Of a stretch of 64,000 nt of DNA, positions 50,560 to 63,126 are shown in pieces (positions within the stretch are counted from its first letter, which is position 1; each line of letters starts with the position of its first letter). Below the pieces are notes generated by a model, which was given only the letters and a program-made list of their open reading frames with translations, searched no databases and had not been told where the DNA came from. This DNA comes from Dendrophyllia cribrosa. Lineage: Eukaryota; Cnidaria; Anthozoa; Scleractinia; Dendrophylliidae. The stretch is from positions 37,792,709 to 37,856,708 of the forward strand of contig JAJLRJ010000010.1 in NCBI GenBank assembly GCA_024195265.1. Direction: 5' to 3'. A program made the translations under genes and the position numbers.

Positions 50560-53500
50560 ATGTTTATAACCGTTCGTTTTGGAGGTAAGTCATACATGAA
50601 TTGTATGTGGTTAAAAGTATTTGTTGTCAGTACAAATTGAGAAGTTTGTTATGAATAAGTCTATGATCGATCAAATTGAATTGAATTTAGAGTGTTTTGT
50701 CTCATAGACGGCGAAGAATCGATATTTAACCCAAACTGTCGCACAGACATTTTACTGGACGATATCAAGAGACGATGTAACTGCAACAAAGATGGTAAAC
50801 ACTTTAGTAAAAAGTCTACAACAGCTACAAGTGAATTTTCTTCAACTTTACTTTCAATTGCAGTGTCACCCGAAATCCTGGCAATATCTGTTTATATTTT
50901 CAGCTACTGTAGATTTATCCGATGAATCTGGAAACCTTAAATATCTAGTCAATCATCCTCTGAGGTACGCCACAGAACTTCTGAAAGAGCGAGAGTCATT
51001 TGTGTTAATAAGAGTTGAAAGTAAGTTTATTTATGCGGTTCGCAGCAATGTTATTATATTCCCTCCTGTTGTTTCGACTGAGTTGTTTACTCTGGCGTTG
51101 AAAATTTGTAAGAATCTAAACGCTATCGCGATGTCATCCGGCTAAATTCTGAACTTGTTGTTTTGAAAACAAATTTCCACAGTGTTTCGTGTTTAATATC
51201 GCTGAGTATTTTGCTGAAGTTTCTGTTACCTTTCTGTGTTGTTCAACTCAATTCGCCCGCTTTTCATCTCTAGCCTAGAATAGAATAGAATAGAAACTTT
51301 ATTAAAGTGTCAAAAGCCATCAGTCTAGCTAGGGAAAAAAAATCCCTTACTAATTTGGGGACACCAATTAAAGAAAAATTTACAAACTAAAAACTATATC
51401 CAGTTCCAATTAAATTTACAATAGACACTATGTACTTAGATCTATATTTGTAACGATTCGAACATGACGCTTTGCCTCATTTCTCTGATGAAAAAAAAGC
51501 TAAAATTGTGCGACAGAAGAATTTTTTATTCTCCAGCTGTATGAACGGGGTCTAAATGATAGCCAGTAGTCAAAATTTTTGGAAACAACACACTTTGGCC
51601 AAGTTTAAGACCTCTTTTAAAAAATCGAACCTAAGTTTTTTCTACGTGTATTCTACGAGAAACTCGTTCAAACAAGTAGCTGTTGTTGAGTACGTATACA
51701 CAAATGTTAATTATAAATTTTCTTTTCTGACGGAAAGCTATCAATTATTTACTAAGAGTTACTTGGTGAAAAGCGTTGGTATTGTGCAACGACAGGAGCC
51801 GAGTGAAATTGTTAAATACAAAAGTGAGAACATAGAATCACAGCAAGCTACTGTGTTAATTATTTGGTATCGCAAAACACTTGTTTCCCCGGTAAAGTAC
51901 TAGCTTCTTTGACTTCTTTAGCTTTCGTTTTTCACTTTTTCTCAGTATATTTTAATTTGATAGCTTTAATCGTTCACTTTAGTCCTATGGTATCCCTTCG
52001 CTGACTCATTTTCCCTCGCCTGGCAGCAGTTGCATGTGTTCCACGCCTTGGCGCTTTGCTAAGCACTGCTTGCATGTTTTTGCTAGGCACTGCTTGCATG
52101 TTTTTGCCAGGCTCGTAGCCAGTCGCTATTTATTTGATTTGGGGCGAGAGGAGATTGGTTACTAGTGAATTGAAGTGCCCGGAGTGTCATGGAAAGGGAG
52201 GAGAGAAATTGAAAAATAGTTAGCATCAAATCAGATGAATAGCGACTGGTTAGAATTCTGTGGTCTGTAGTCTACTTGCTTTAATTTTTGATTGGTTTAC
52301 AGACCTGTTTCTGATTAGTCTGTGTTGGAGAGGCGTTCGAAGGGGAAGGGGAAGAATTCCGCCCCCTTCCTTCCTACCCCTTCCTCGCGCGCCCCGCTTC
52401 GCGTTCTCGTGCGCCTAAATCCTCCCACTCCCCCTTCCCCTTCCCCTTCCCCTTCGAACGCTTGCAACGTAGGCTAGTTTCTGATTTTCCATAGCTTTAT
52501 TTACGTTTATTGTGTTTGGCCAAACAGTGATTACATTCAGAAGTTTAACGTGACGGCTACTGGTACAAACCAACACCGATTTAACAATTATTTATTTGTT
52601 TCCATATCACAGAGAAAGGTGAAACCGAAGGTGATAGCTATACGCCGATGCTAAATGATATTATTACTGTAAATCCAGCGTTTTTAGGTAAGAAAAGTAG
52701 ACTAATGAATTCCGCCATGTATTTCCCCCTTTAATTTTCCGGCAGGGATAGACGAGTGGGTACCTTGAGTAACAGAGACTTTTCTACGCACTCTCACATA
52801 CTTCATACTGACACCCTTCTACTTATGTCTCATATTTTTTTCTCGAAACGAAACGCACCAATCATTGACTTGAGTCTCAACAGCCAATAAAATCATGGCT
52901 AAACTGACTAATGACAGCAACAATTGCAATGAACGAGACATAAATACCATCAACGAACGGTTACAATTCCACCGCGGTCAAACGTCCGAGGCGTTTTTCG
53001 TTTTATTTAGTGAGATTTTATTTAAATAAATGGAAATATGGGCACAGATGTATGAAAAAAATTAGTTGACGTTACTATCTTTTAATTTTTCTCAAAATGA
53101 GGAGCATTTTCCGTAGAAAACTGACCAAAACTCTTTGCTCCTGATCAAAATTTATATGTTGGCAAACGGCGCCGACAATTCTGCAGTTCAAACGCTTAGA
53201 ACTTTTTTTGTAAACTTTCAAAACGTTTGGTAAATTGACAGCGTATTGGCAATATATTAAACTTTAAACAGTGAAAATGACAACCTTAACTTTTAAGTAC
53301 TTTGCTCAACTTTTGCACATTTCTCTCGTTAGATCGCGGTTAAGGTTACAATACACATGATCTGAAGATGACTTCCACTCAGATTGTCAAAACGTCGGTC
53401 AACTGTGAACAACAACAATGACAGTTCTTTTCAGAACTACACAACCCGGACGATCACACTCGACAGGCTATTATTTTTTTTATTTCTTTTGTTTATCGGC

Positions 53501-54376
53501 CTTCGGGCTGTTCCACTAAAACGTGCCGCTAATCTTGTACCCAGATCTCGCTCGTGCTTGTACTGGACGGAAATGTCTGATCGGGGGAAATCAAGATTAG
53601 CGTGCAGCAAGAAAAACCTCAGGTATCCTGAGTATAACGTCTGCCGCAACAAGAAGCGTGACTCCTGAATCAAATTTTTTTCAGTAATCAATTGGTGTGC
53701 TAACTGGGGACACTGTTCATTACGTATGACAGGAGAAAGAAATATTATAAAACTGAACATGAGAATCTTTAAAAATCCCACCTGTTTGGAAGTTGACCAA
53801 TGCTTATGACTGTTTACATAGTGTACGCTTGGTGTGGGGATCCTGTGTCGCTTGTCTGGCCACTGTTTCAAAGTTCACCCATTATAGGCCTTAAGGGGTG
53901 TTAGTTGTTGCTGCCGGTATTTCACGATAAACGATTCCTTTGTCACAATTTGACTTTAAGTGATGTCGCTGAATATGCTTTCTTTCGCATGTCACTTGTC
54001 AAAATTTACCCTGACAGGCCTCTACTGGCCTGATACAAATCCACCTAGTGGTCAGGGAGGAGAAATTGAACCTGGGAAAACTAACCACTGTGCATAGAAT
54101 TGGCAGAAACCTATCCAAATGTATGTGTTTTATCCAAACTTAAGTTATTTAGGCTTCATTGTTTTATTTACAGAGCGTCTCTCTAGATGCGAGAGCGACA
54201 GTTTGAACGCCAAACACTCCGCCATGAAACCTCCTCGAGTAAACAGTGGTTCGTTACAAAGAAAACAGACTGGGCTTAAAGCGAAGACTTCCGGTTCGAT
54301 ATCGAGCTCTTCAGCCAGAAATAAAACTTCCAGAGAGAAAACACCAGGACAAAAACGAAATAGAGAAAGTAGATGA
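50560..54376 (+). CDS. CXorf65: CXorf65 homologue, 5 exons, 168 aa
   Basis: Exons: 50560-50584, 50708-50794, 50904-51020, 52613-52687, 54174-54376. All GT/AG, phase 1 at every junction, 507 nt including TGA. The product reads MFITVRFGDGEESIFNPN at the start, then DILLDDIKRRCNC, TVDLSDESGNLKYL, YATELLKERESFVLIRVE and SYTPML, matching the ubiquitin-like N-terminal domain and SYTP segment of the uncharacterised CXorf65 family as I recall it (about 180 aa). The last exon is Ser/Lys/Arg-rich and probably disordered. The very short first exon (25 nt) was placed by phase and by the MFI start. Molecular function is unknown; the mammalian gene is expressed mainly in testis. Confidence 0.85.
51279..51300. 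repeat. (TAGAA)n microsatellite
   Basis: agaatagaatagaatagaaa in intron 3 of gene 4. Confidence 0.8.
52030..52115. repeat. Short tandem duplication
   Basis: gcactgcttgcatgtttttg occurs twice in a row (52063, 52087) with diverged flanks. Confidence 0.75.
52332..52472. repeat. Foldback with CCCCTT arms
   Basis: ggcgttcgaaggggaagggg is mirrored by ccccttccccttcgaacgct about 100 bp on. Forms a long hairpin. Confidence 0.7.
53205..53345 (+). repeat. Dispersed repeat, paired with 6405-6545
   Basis: Near-identical to 6405-6545. Followed at 53360 by a gaagatgac...aaaacgtcgg motif of the kind seen at Penelope-like element ends (weak). Confidence 0.65.
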
Positions 54377-55354
54377 TCACCGGGATAATAGCGGGAGAAT
54401 ATTTTTATTAGTAGATTTACAGATATCAGTTCACAAAATTAGAAAAACGACAACATGTTTTAGAGCCACCAAGCTGGTCCTGTACTTGAGACTGATTCAA
54501 GGGTACACAAGGTTTTACATCACATCATGCCGCAGAACGACTTCCAGATAAATAACTTTCGAACGAAGGGATAAAAGCGGAATTACTGCCACCTATTGAC
54601 GCATTGGAATATTTTTCACCCGTCCGCCATGAACACGCTGTGCGACGAAAATGATTGGTCAAAGTTGGCACGTGACTGGTGTCCAACCTCCTCTGGGTCA
54701 AGTTACTGGTCAGCCAGGGGTATTACCATACGGACTAACAGAGGTTCTTCCTGGCACTTTATTTTTTATCTTTCCCAAACAATGCTGAAAACCATGATCA
54801 TTAATACTCCTAAATAGTTCAATGGTAGAGATGGTGTGGAGCAAAGTGTCTTGTCTAAGGAACAATATAGTGACAGTGTACCCATATAATTTCCAATACA
54901 GCAACCGTTCGATTGAGGATTATGTGCTCAGAGGGATGTCGGGCTGGTTTCCATAAGCTCCGAAATCAGGCTCCTAAAATGCCGGTAGGTTGCTTGCGGC
55001 CCTAACAAAAATGCTTTCTAGGATTCTATCCTAATAGCCAACAGTTCTAGGGTAGAATGTCAGTGATTACGCGATTCAGTATTGGAACTGATAGACATGA
55101 ATATGAGTGCGGCTTTATGTTTTTACTTTGCCTTGACGGATTCTGTAGTACATTTATACAGCTTGCTGGATTCCGATTCCGATTCCGTCGAGCCTACGAT
55201 TCCGATTGCAACTCCGTTTTTGGGAGGTTAAGGCTTCTTACGCTTCCGACTCCGACTCCGCTTCCGATTACGTCGCTTGTGGGAACCAGCCCTTAGAACT
55301 ACAAGTGAACTACGTGATTATATTAATTACAATTAATGAGTATAATATATTTAA
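54377..55354. other. Region between convergent genes 4 and 5
   Basis: Contains the 3' UTR of gene 4, a decayed family V SINE piece at 54835-54870 (gtggagcaaagtgtcttgtc), and a TTCCGA simple repeat at 55158-55268. No gene seen. Confidence 0.5.
55158..55268. repeat. Imperfect (TTCCGA)n array
   Basis: gattccgattccgattccg and ccgactccgactccgcttcc with an intervening non-repeat part. Confidence 0.75.
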
Positions 55355-58300
55355 TCACGTTGCTAAAAAGACTATCCAGTAACAGATGTTAAATATTAAA
55401 TAAGTAACGGGAAATACGATTCTTGCATATTTATCCACAGCATTGACGCCTTCGTCTCTAAAATTATTTACAAAATCTCCGTCTTCATCATCTGGTAGCC
55501 GATGAAACTGTTTTCTCCCTCGAGGATACGAATGTCCACTGTCGCTATCCATGCTATTTTCCGGCTGTGAATTCTCGTAATTACTGTTTGTTTCCCCATT
55601 TCTGTTTCTAGTGAGCTTTCGAAGATCAGAAATATCCTCCTAGGAAATTTAAAAAAACCAATATCTTTTCAGTTGATCACTTTTAATTTCATCATTAAGT
55701 CAATCTGGATAGTCGCTATACTGGAGCGGTTTTGATGTAATATATCAAACACGAGAAAAAGTGTTCCATCAGCATTCAGACCATGCACCTCTTCGGAACC
55801 TCTAAGTTCATTTTACCTAGGTGTCACGCGCAGATGTATTGTTTTCAGGGCTGAGGTCCATTGTTCTGTTGTTTGTTCTATTGTTTTCTTAGCCAATCCT
55901 GTGAGGCGTTTTGAGACGTACATGCTACGGCTTGTACTTCGTGGAAGACTTAATTATATGCACGCAAACTTCCCGGCACTTATTTAGGGTTAAAAACTCA
56001 TTTTGAAATGGTTAGCTTTTATTTACTGTTATGGATATCACTACCCATAACAGTAAATAAAAACTAATCATTTCAAAATGAGTTTTTGACCCTAAATAAG
56101 TGCCGGGAAGTTTTGCGTGCATATAATTAAGTCTTCCACGAAGTACTCTTAACATTTTCAAACACCGAGAAGTGGGTTGAAAATGAGGCGCAGCCGAGTT
56201 TTTTTTTTAACCAACTTTCAGTTGTTTGGATACCTAATGAAACACTTTCACCAGTCTTTGATACAACTCCTCAAACCTTTTTCAGTCACCGGGACCACTA
56301 TCGTGTAAGCAGGTCTGAGTTCTCCAGTGTATATCACTTACCCGTGGTTTATCTGTGCTGCCATATCGGGTCCCTGAAAGTGGAAAATCTTCAGGGTCAT
56401 CCTTCAGACCTTTTACCTTTCGTAGAATGTTGGTCCCCTTTCGTGTCAGCTTCTTCGCTTGCGACTTGACAAAAGTAGAACTTGGGTACTCCACCAAGGC
56501 GGCAAACACGTAAAGAAAAGAAACACACAGAAACCAGTCGATCGCCTTCACATAGCTGACCTTTGGCATCTGCGATTGAATTCCGAATATCAAAGTCGTC
56601 AGAGCCAGAACTGTCGTGATTCCGAGCGCGACTCGAGCGGGTGGTGAGCTTCGTGGAATCCAAAAGGACACCCAGCTTAGAATGGTAATAAGGATTGTGG
56701 GAATGTATATCGAAACGACGTAGTAGAATTTCTTTCGTCTGATAAAGAACGTTATTTTCAGCATGGAGAACTTCCCTGAAAGAAGGAGAGAATGTATTGA
56801 GCCGTTAATATCCCTTAATTTGCACTTTTGTGGTTTAAATCTGTACCTTGTAACTAAAATGCTACTTTTAGTATTAAGGTGATGTTACACAGGACGATTC
56901 ACAAAGACGATTTTTAGCGCAACAATGTTGCGTTAAAAGTTGATGCCGTGCCTGATGGGTGCATGGACGATTTTCTTCGCAATTTTTGCGTTGTGAGATT
57001 TTGAATCAGCTTCAAAAACTTGAAAAATGTTGCCGCAACCAAATATTGCGTTAAAAATCGTCTGCGCGCTGTTACACGGTGTCAACTTATAATTCAACAG
57101 TCTTGCGTTAAAAATCGTCTCGTGTAACATCACCTTTAGCAAACTAAGCTAAATTCAGAAGCATAAAACTAAGAACGCTTTTATTTCCCATGGAGTCTTG
57201 TGCCTTGCGCTAGTGTCCAGTCGCTCACGGTTTGTGCTGATTTAAAGGTGAACGGCCTATGGAGCAAACAGAGGTAAATCCCTTCATGTATATGGAAAAA
57301 ATGAAGCAGTACCTGTAACATAGTCAGCGGTTATTTCCTGTACAGTATAGTCATCCACTGCGAACTGTGACATGATGAGCTCATCTCCTATCGCCACAGC
57401 TGACTTATGATTCCCGGTACCTTTATCATTCCACTTGAAGTACAGATCGTTAGAAGTCATACCATCTGAAACAATCGTCGATAATATTAAAATATTTAAG
57501 GTAAAGTTGCACACGAGCCACAGGACACCCACTCAGCTTGAGCTTAACCCGGTTTCTGTAGCATGAAGCAACTAGGAATATTGCTACTCCCCCTGGATGG
57601 GATGCTAGTCCATCGCAGGGTTACCCCAGTATTTTGTCGCCGGTACCCATTTTTACACCTGGGTGGAGAGAGACAATGTGGAGTAAAGTTTCTTGTCTAT
57701 AAGGAAACAACACGACGGTAGAGACCAGGCTTTGAACCAACGACCTCCAGGTTGAAAGTCAGACGCGCTAACCACTCCGACGCGCCTCCACAGTCGATAA
57801 ATTCTTACTAGTACCGTAAAAACACGCGTATAAGAACCTAGACATAAAGAACCTGGAGGCTAAAAGTTTGTCATATAAACCCCATTATATAAGAACCTGT
57901 TGAGCCTAGAAATTGAGGCAGGCTCTTATTTGGGACATAAGGTTTCGCGCGGACCATGGGATTACTACTTCAGGCTTTGAACGTAAACAAACGTCTTCAT
58001 TACTTCAATTATTTGTCTGTCTAGTAACTGATTAATTATGTTTGTTACCTTACCCAAATTCGCAATTAGCCAATCAGAAGCCTAGTCTACTGTCCTGATA
58101 TCCTACGATATCAAGTCACTGACCTGATATCGCACGATTTTATGATGCAAAGTTTGAAAATGCAACCATTGTACCTCCGGTTCCAAAAGTTCCTCCAACT
58201 AAACGTTTGAACTGCTGAAGCGAGTATTTGAAGCTTTCGTGTGACATTTTCACTATTTATGTGTTCTTTCCCTCGATATAAGACTTCACTGCAAAATGAT

Positions 58301-61243
58301 TTCTTCGGCATCCGCACTGTAATTTTCTCGTTTTCAAATGCCGATAATAGTTTTGCAGATGCCACGATTTCTCACTTTGCTCGCTGTATAAAACTCAAAG
58401 TAAAACTATTTTTCATTCATCACTTTTTGCGCCGTTTGTTGACTCGTATCATTCTCCTCGCGGGCCACACGATAAGACGCCTGACATATTTTATTACCGT
58501 AACTGCTAAAAATATCACCGGACTTTGGCTGAATTTGAGTACGGTAAATACGTATAGCTAGTCGTACCTTTTTGGTTCGCTTCGGTAGCATATCAGGCTC
58601 GTTTGGTCTCGCCATGGATATTTTGGCTCGACTGCGTCTCACCAAAATACGAACCATGGCTTGACCAAACTCGCCTGATATGCCGCCGAAACGTACCAAA
58701 AAGGTACGATTAGGTATAAAAATTGCAATATGTCCTTATTCACTTCGATCTTGGTGTGCTTCAGTATAGTAATGGAACAGAGTTATAATGTATGGCTAAT
58801 GCTTTTTCATGTATTGTGAAAACAAGTCGAACTGTATTTGCAAAGACCACGCTAACAAAATAGAAGGACCGGATCCTGCAAGGATCTAATCAGCCATAAA
58901 ATAACAAAACGATTTGAGAAATAAAAAACAAAGCTAGGGAAACTATATTTGTTTATCCAATATTTCAAAAGGCACAACATTTCTTCTTTAGAGTCTTACA
59001 GAATAAGACCCTGAAGAAGAAAGGCTGTTCAAAATGATTGGATTAACAAATATAGTTGCATTTTCTATTTGTGCGATCTACTTACAGCTCTCAAAAAGCA
59101 GACTACAGTTCTGTTTATCCATAGGATAGTTTCGTAGATCCATTTTGCAAGTGGCGATCACAGTCATTCTACAAGGAAACAAAAATGAATCTCAGTGACT
59201 CTGCAACACACTTTTCAACACAAGACACAGAAAAGAACAACATCGTGGGAAGTGGTGGCAGTGGTAAAGGTCAGTCAGTTAGTTTCAAAATTCCTAAAAG
59301 CGAACTATTTTAGATTTTTTAAATTCACGTACTCAACTCCAAAAACGTACCTCCACCATCAACAGTACTCTTATGCAAGAATAATATCTTTTGTTCAGCA
59401 AAAAGTAACGTGGCGTAGAACGGCTGAGAAAGAAAGCGATGAATTTGGCTGGAAGAGTTGGGCTTAAAATACCAAAACAACCGCAAAAACTGACCGGAAT
59501 GGGGAACTTTTGCTCCCACCCGTACCCTAGGCGACATTAAGAGCAGAAATTAGGACAGATGACTATAAAAAAGTAACTCCAAAGAGAGGAGTTTATATAA
59601 ATAGCTCTTTGTGTTTTAGATCCTGGTCAAGCGCCAACCAGCTTTTGTGCAGCCTCGTTCCCAGAAATTCTCAATCTTTCAAAATGGCGGCGTTTATGAC
59701 TGAGGCCACTGCATTCCTTATAATTCTCCACCCGACCCTTGACAGCAACCTAGAAGGTTTATAAGTTTTGAGCAGATTACCGTTGACTGTACATAATCTT
59801 GCCGTCTGGAGATATTGTGAGAAGAAACTCCTGCTTTGGCATCAATTTGGATTTTTCGTTGTTCACGTAAGTGTCCGGTATCCAGATTTGTTGCATGATG
59901 TCGCCATTCAGTGTCAGATTTCTCGTGGTGTAAAATTCTTCAAACCGAAGACGTGAATCGTACCACATCTGCCTCAGGAAGAACGTGCTTTCAAATTGCT
60001 TTATTGTAATAAAACAAAACAACGCAATCTTAGTACAAAACGCAATAAAGGAAGGCAGCTATTATATTACGATACATTTACGACACGAGGTGAAGGTGAA
60101 AGTGAATTGCTACAGTGAACGTTTTTTGTTATCCTTACAAGGAGCACAAAGGAGGGGCCCATTTAGCTTCTAGAGACACACCCTTATTCATAAAGTATGT
60201 TTCTATCAATCTGTGGATGAAACTCTCCAAGTGTGATCAGTTCAAACGAAATCTATTGAGCAGTACTTTCCTGTGGTACTGTTTATTATATATATGCTGT
60301 ACAGGGTGGTTCTAAGTTTAGTGAGTCTGTGTAAAATCCTACGAAGTGGTTCTCTCTTGTGGAGCTAATTATCACGCTGTACAATGTGGTTTTAACTTTT
60401 GATTTTGTGGATGAAACGCTAAAGTGTGACTATTCAAATGAAAGTTACTGAGCAGAACTTTCCTTTGGCCTGTTAGATTCAGCATGCTGTACAAGGTGGT
60501 TATAACTTTTGAGTTTGTGGATGAAACGCTAAAGTGTGACCATTTAAATGAAAGCTTTCCTGTGGTCCTGTTTATTATGCTGTTCAACGCGGTTCGAACT
60601 TTTGGACCATGTAATGAGATGAAATGGAAAGCAAAGTCATTCTCTTCTCACCATTTCTCTCTCATCGAGTCCGCCCAGCGAAGTGACAAACAAGGTGACT
60701 AAAACTTTTACAGGATCCCCTGTGGAAAACAAAATGAGTACGGTCACTGAAACATTTAACACGTTAAAACGCTCTTACTTACTCAACGGATAGAATTTTG
60801 TTAGTGTTCTAGTTATATGTTAGACTGCGAACCGTCTCTTTTTTCTTTTAGTTAGTCGAGCGAGCATACGCGCGCAAGCGGCGAAGCCGCGAGGCGCTTG
60901 GATCGAGCCGTCAGCCCGCCCTCGATACACGCGCCTCGCGCGCGCGCGCACACGTGCTCGCTCGACTAACTAAAAGAAAACTAAGAGACGGCTCGCAGTC
61001 TAGGTATATGTATATGAAGTTCATTTTACCAGTCTCTAAACGACCTGTTAGTGATCAATGAGAGTAAAACTTTACTGATTACAATCGGACTGCTAAGTAC
61101 CTTTCTGGATAGTCCATTGGGCTTGTATTGGTCCTTCGATGGTTTGAGTTATAAGCTCAGCCGCTCAACTAACAAAAAGGACTGCGTGCTAGTAGTCTAC
61201 TGGATATTTACAAATTTCTCTGTGTTTTCAAAAAATAACCATG

Positions 61244-61276
<33 letters not shown>

Positions 61277-61911
61277 CATAGCCGCGCTTGGAACATATCT
61301 CCTCGACGCACATCTTGCTTTCTGGACGCCAGAAAATGCTATGGAATCAAGTCAAAAGCTTTCTTGCTTTCCGGATGCAAATTTCGCTTCGAAGGAAGCG
61401 TTTCCAGTCAATTATGGAGACTTGTAGTGTAGTTCTAACTTTTTAGTCTGCTAGTGAAATCCTATGGTGTGGAACCTCTTCAGCAGTACTTTTTCATGGT
61501 ACCTATTTTTTTTTTCAACATTTTACAAAATGAAATTTGAGATTTTTCTTGAACTTTGATTGTTGGCACTCTTGGGAGTCATAGGGTTAAATAAGCCACA
61601 TTAGGAGAAACACTGTTCCCTCAAGCTTAACCAGCACCTGAACCAGGTTCTTAGTCCAATAAAATGGTCTCAATACCTTCATATTCAGGCCTGAAACGTT
61701 TGTCATAGTGCTTGGTATCAAGGAGCATGCGTAGTACTTGCGACGCGTTCTTTCCGCTCCAGTACTGGGATGAACTTTGGAGAACAACAGAAATAAAAAC
61801 AAACATTGTTTTAACCAAAAAAAGCAATAGAGCCCAGACTTCAATCAGGGCTGGGTTGTTCAATGCGTGATTAGCTATTTTAGGATTAGCGTTAACTTTG
61901 CCTTTCAGCAT
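55355..61911 (-). CDS. Anionic Cys-loop ligand-gated ion channel subunit (GABA-A/glycine receptor-like), 7 exons
   Basis: Exons: 61677-61911, 60652-60719, 59781-59998, 59086-59168, 57313-57465, 56342-56775, 55355-55639. Phases agree at all junctions, about 491 aa. Features: FFLRQMWYDSRL (loop D region), WIPDTYVNNEKS (loop A), Cys-loop C-KMDLRNYPMDKQN-C with 13 residues between cysteines, M1 (YYVVSIYIPTILITIL), M2 with PARVALGITT, M3, a basic intracellular loop, and M4 (VFPVTYLIFNICYWIVFL) near the C-terminus. The PAR motif before M2 marks chloride-selective members. The ligand cannot be read from sequence. The N-terminal boundary is uncertain: ATG 61911 opens the longest frame, ATG 61806 is an alternative, and AG at 61775 could be an acceptor. 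The hydrophobic VWALLLFLVKTMFVFISVVL may be the signal peptide. Confidence 0.88.
55937..56143. mobile_element. 207-bp palindromic MITE with TA flanks
   Basis: cttcgtggaagacttaatta and its complement continue inward through aacttcccggcacttattta. TA on each side. Intron 6 of gene 5. Confidence 0.85.
56878..57134. mobile_element. 257-bp MITE (GGTGATGTTACAC ends)
   Basis: Left ggtgatgttacacaggacga, right the complement of cgtctcgtgtaacatcacc, with TTAA left and TTTA right. Internal aaatcgtc/gcgttaaaa motifs repeat. Intron 5 of gene 5. Confidence 0.75.
57540..57790 (-). mobile_element. Near full-length tRNA-derived SINE (family V), minus
   Basis: From 57790 on the minus strand: a tRNA-like head (gtggttagcgcgtctgactt ... 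ggttcaaagcctggtctcta), then cctgcgatggactagcatcc and a cccatccaggggg segment typical of a conserved SINE central domain, which I recall as V-SINE-like. Fragments are at 4310, 39972, 44555 and 54835. Confidence 0.75.
58561..58710. mobile_element. 150-bp palindromic MITE
   Basis: gtcgtacctttttggttcgc and the complement of gtaccaaaaaggtacgat, plus inner gcatatcagg/cctgatatgc. Intron 4 of gene 5. Confidence 0.75.
58941..59057. repeat. Inverted-repeat element
   Basis: aactatatttgtttatccaa and its approximate complement (ttggattaacaaatatagtt) bound 117 bp, with inner gaagaa/ttcttc arms. Confidence 0.7.
60187..60615. repeat. Tandem-like array, period about 120 bp
   Basis: Three to four diverged units share tgctgtacaaggtggtt, gtggatgaaacgctaaagtg, accatttaaatgaaag and actttcctgtgg. 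Single related units occur at 16290-16425 and 24040-24070. Intron 1-2 region of gene 5. Confidence 0.75.
60823..61000. mobile_element. 178-bp GC-rich palindromic MITE with TA flanks
   Basis: GACTGCGAACCGTCTC and complement GAGACGGCTCGCAGTC, with inner agttagtcgagcgagc mirrored and a CpG-rich centre. TA at 60821-60822 and 61001-61002. Confidence 0.85.
61405..61570 (+). repeat. Dispersed repeat (TCAATTATGGAGAC family), copy 2
   Basis: Same order of motifs as 12855-13000, with substitutions and small indels. Confidence 0.65.
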
Positions 61912-62831
61912 TTGAAAACATTTTTAACGAGAGAAATGTAACCCATGGCTAATTTGTAATCGGTCTTTGATAAACCCCTGAGGCAATGTCATCATCACGC
62001 AACCTCATGTTTATTCGACAAAAAACTCCAGGATTGTTGAAACATTTTTTTCAGCCTTGTCCAGTCGTGCGTTTCTCAAAACTCCTGAACACTTTTCGGG
62101 CCCGAAAAGCTATATTATGTGCAGGCTGTTTACCAACATAGATTCAAGGGTCATTCAATTTCCGTTCGTTTTGAAAGCTAAGCAATAAAATCTTAAGTCG
62201 ACGAGAAACTTTGCACTGTTTTCGGGCTTAAAACTTCATCGCCACTTGAAAGAAATTAAAATTCAAACTAGTAGTAATCATAGATTATAGTGCGTCTCCT
62301 TATCCCGTGGCACCTCGTTTTGACCTACGTAGTACCTCAGTTTCAGCCACCGTTTAAAGAGGCTATGTCGCGAGATATGTCACACAGGCAAAAATATCTT
62401 GCCGACATCAAACAAATTCACGCTATCGCCGTGGAATCAGGCAAAATCCTTCAATTCTGCCGTGCTGTGTACTCCGAAAGGTCTCAGATTTTTCCGACAT
62501 ACATATAGTATATTTGTCTTGATTTAATTTCCGGTTATTTCTCCGATTCTGAAATCATACGCCTCGGTACATGTCAGTATGTCAATGTCTAGAAGTTGCA
62601 GTTAGCATATGTTTAATCAGTTGAAAATGGACGAAGGTTCATCTCCGGTGCTGATTACTGTGAAATCAACCCAAAAGTTGTCATATTTTTCTCCCTTCTA
62701 CGAAAGAAGTGTGCTTTCAATGCTGTAACGTAATTTATAGTAACACGCGCGCAAGCTAGGTCACGTACGCGAAAAGTGACAACTGTAGTAGTTATTTAGA
62801 TCTGTTTTGAATAAAGTCCAGAAATCTAAGC

Positions 62832-63000
62832 ATGCTGGATACTATTGTGACGTTTCAAGATGGCGCAGATTTGGTACCGACACTTTTCTCGATTCGTTCC
62901 GCCTAGACGACGCGCTAAGCATGCAGGAATAATATTGTGACGTTTCAAGATGGCGCAGATTTGGTACCGACACTTTTCTCGATTCGTTCCGCCTAGCCGA
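62832..63000 (+). repeat. Tandem duplication, about 87-bp period
   Basis: ttgtgacgtttcaagatggc through ttcgttccgcctag occurs at 62847 and again at 62935, almost identical, each preceded by gcatgc. Confidence 0.9.
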
Positions 63001-63071
63001 CAAGATTAGGAAGCGTCTCCTTCGTCGACGCAAAAATCGCTTTCGGGCACGAAAAGTCTTCGGGAGTTTTG

Positions 63072-63126
63072 AAAAACGCACGCCTGGCCCGCCATTTTGA
63101 ACGCGGAGAAGGTCCTGGGGACGAGT
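63072..63126 (-). repeat. Terminal fragment of the CCTCGTCCCCAG MITE family
   Basis: cccgccattttgaacgcgga and gtcctggggacgag match the 35113-35378 right end. Confidence 0.6.
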
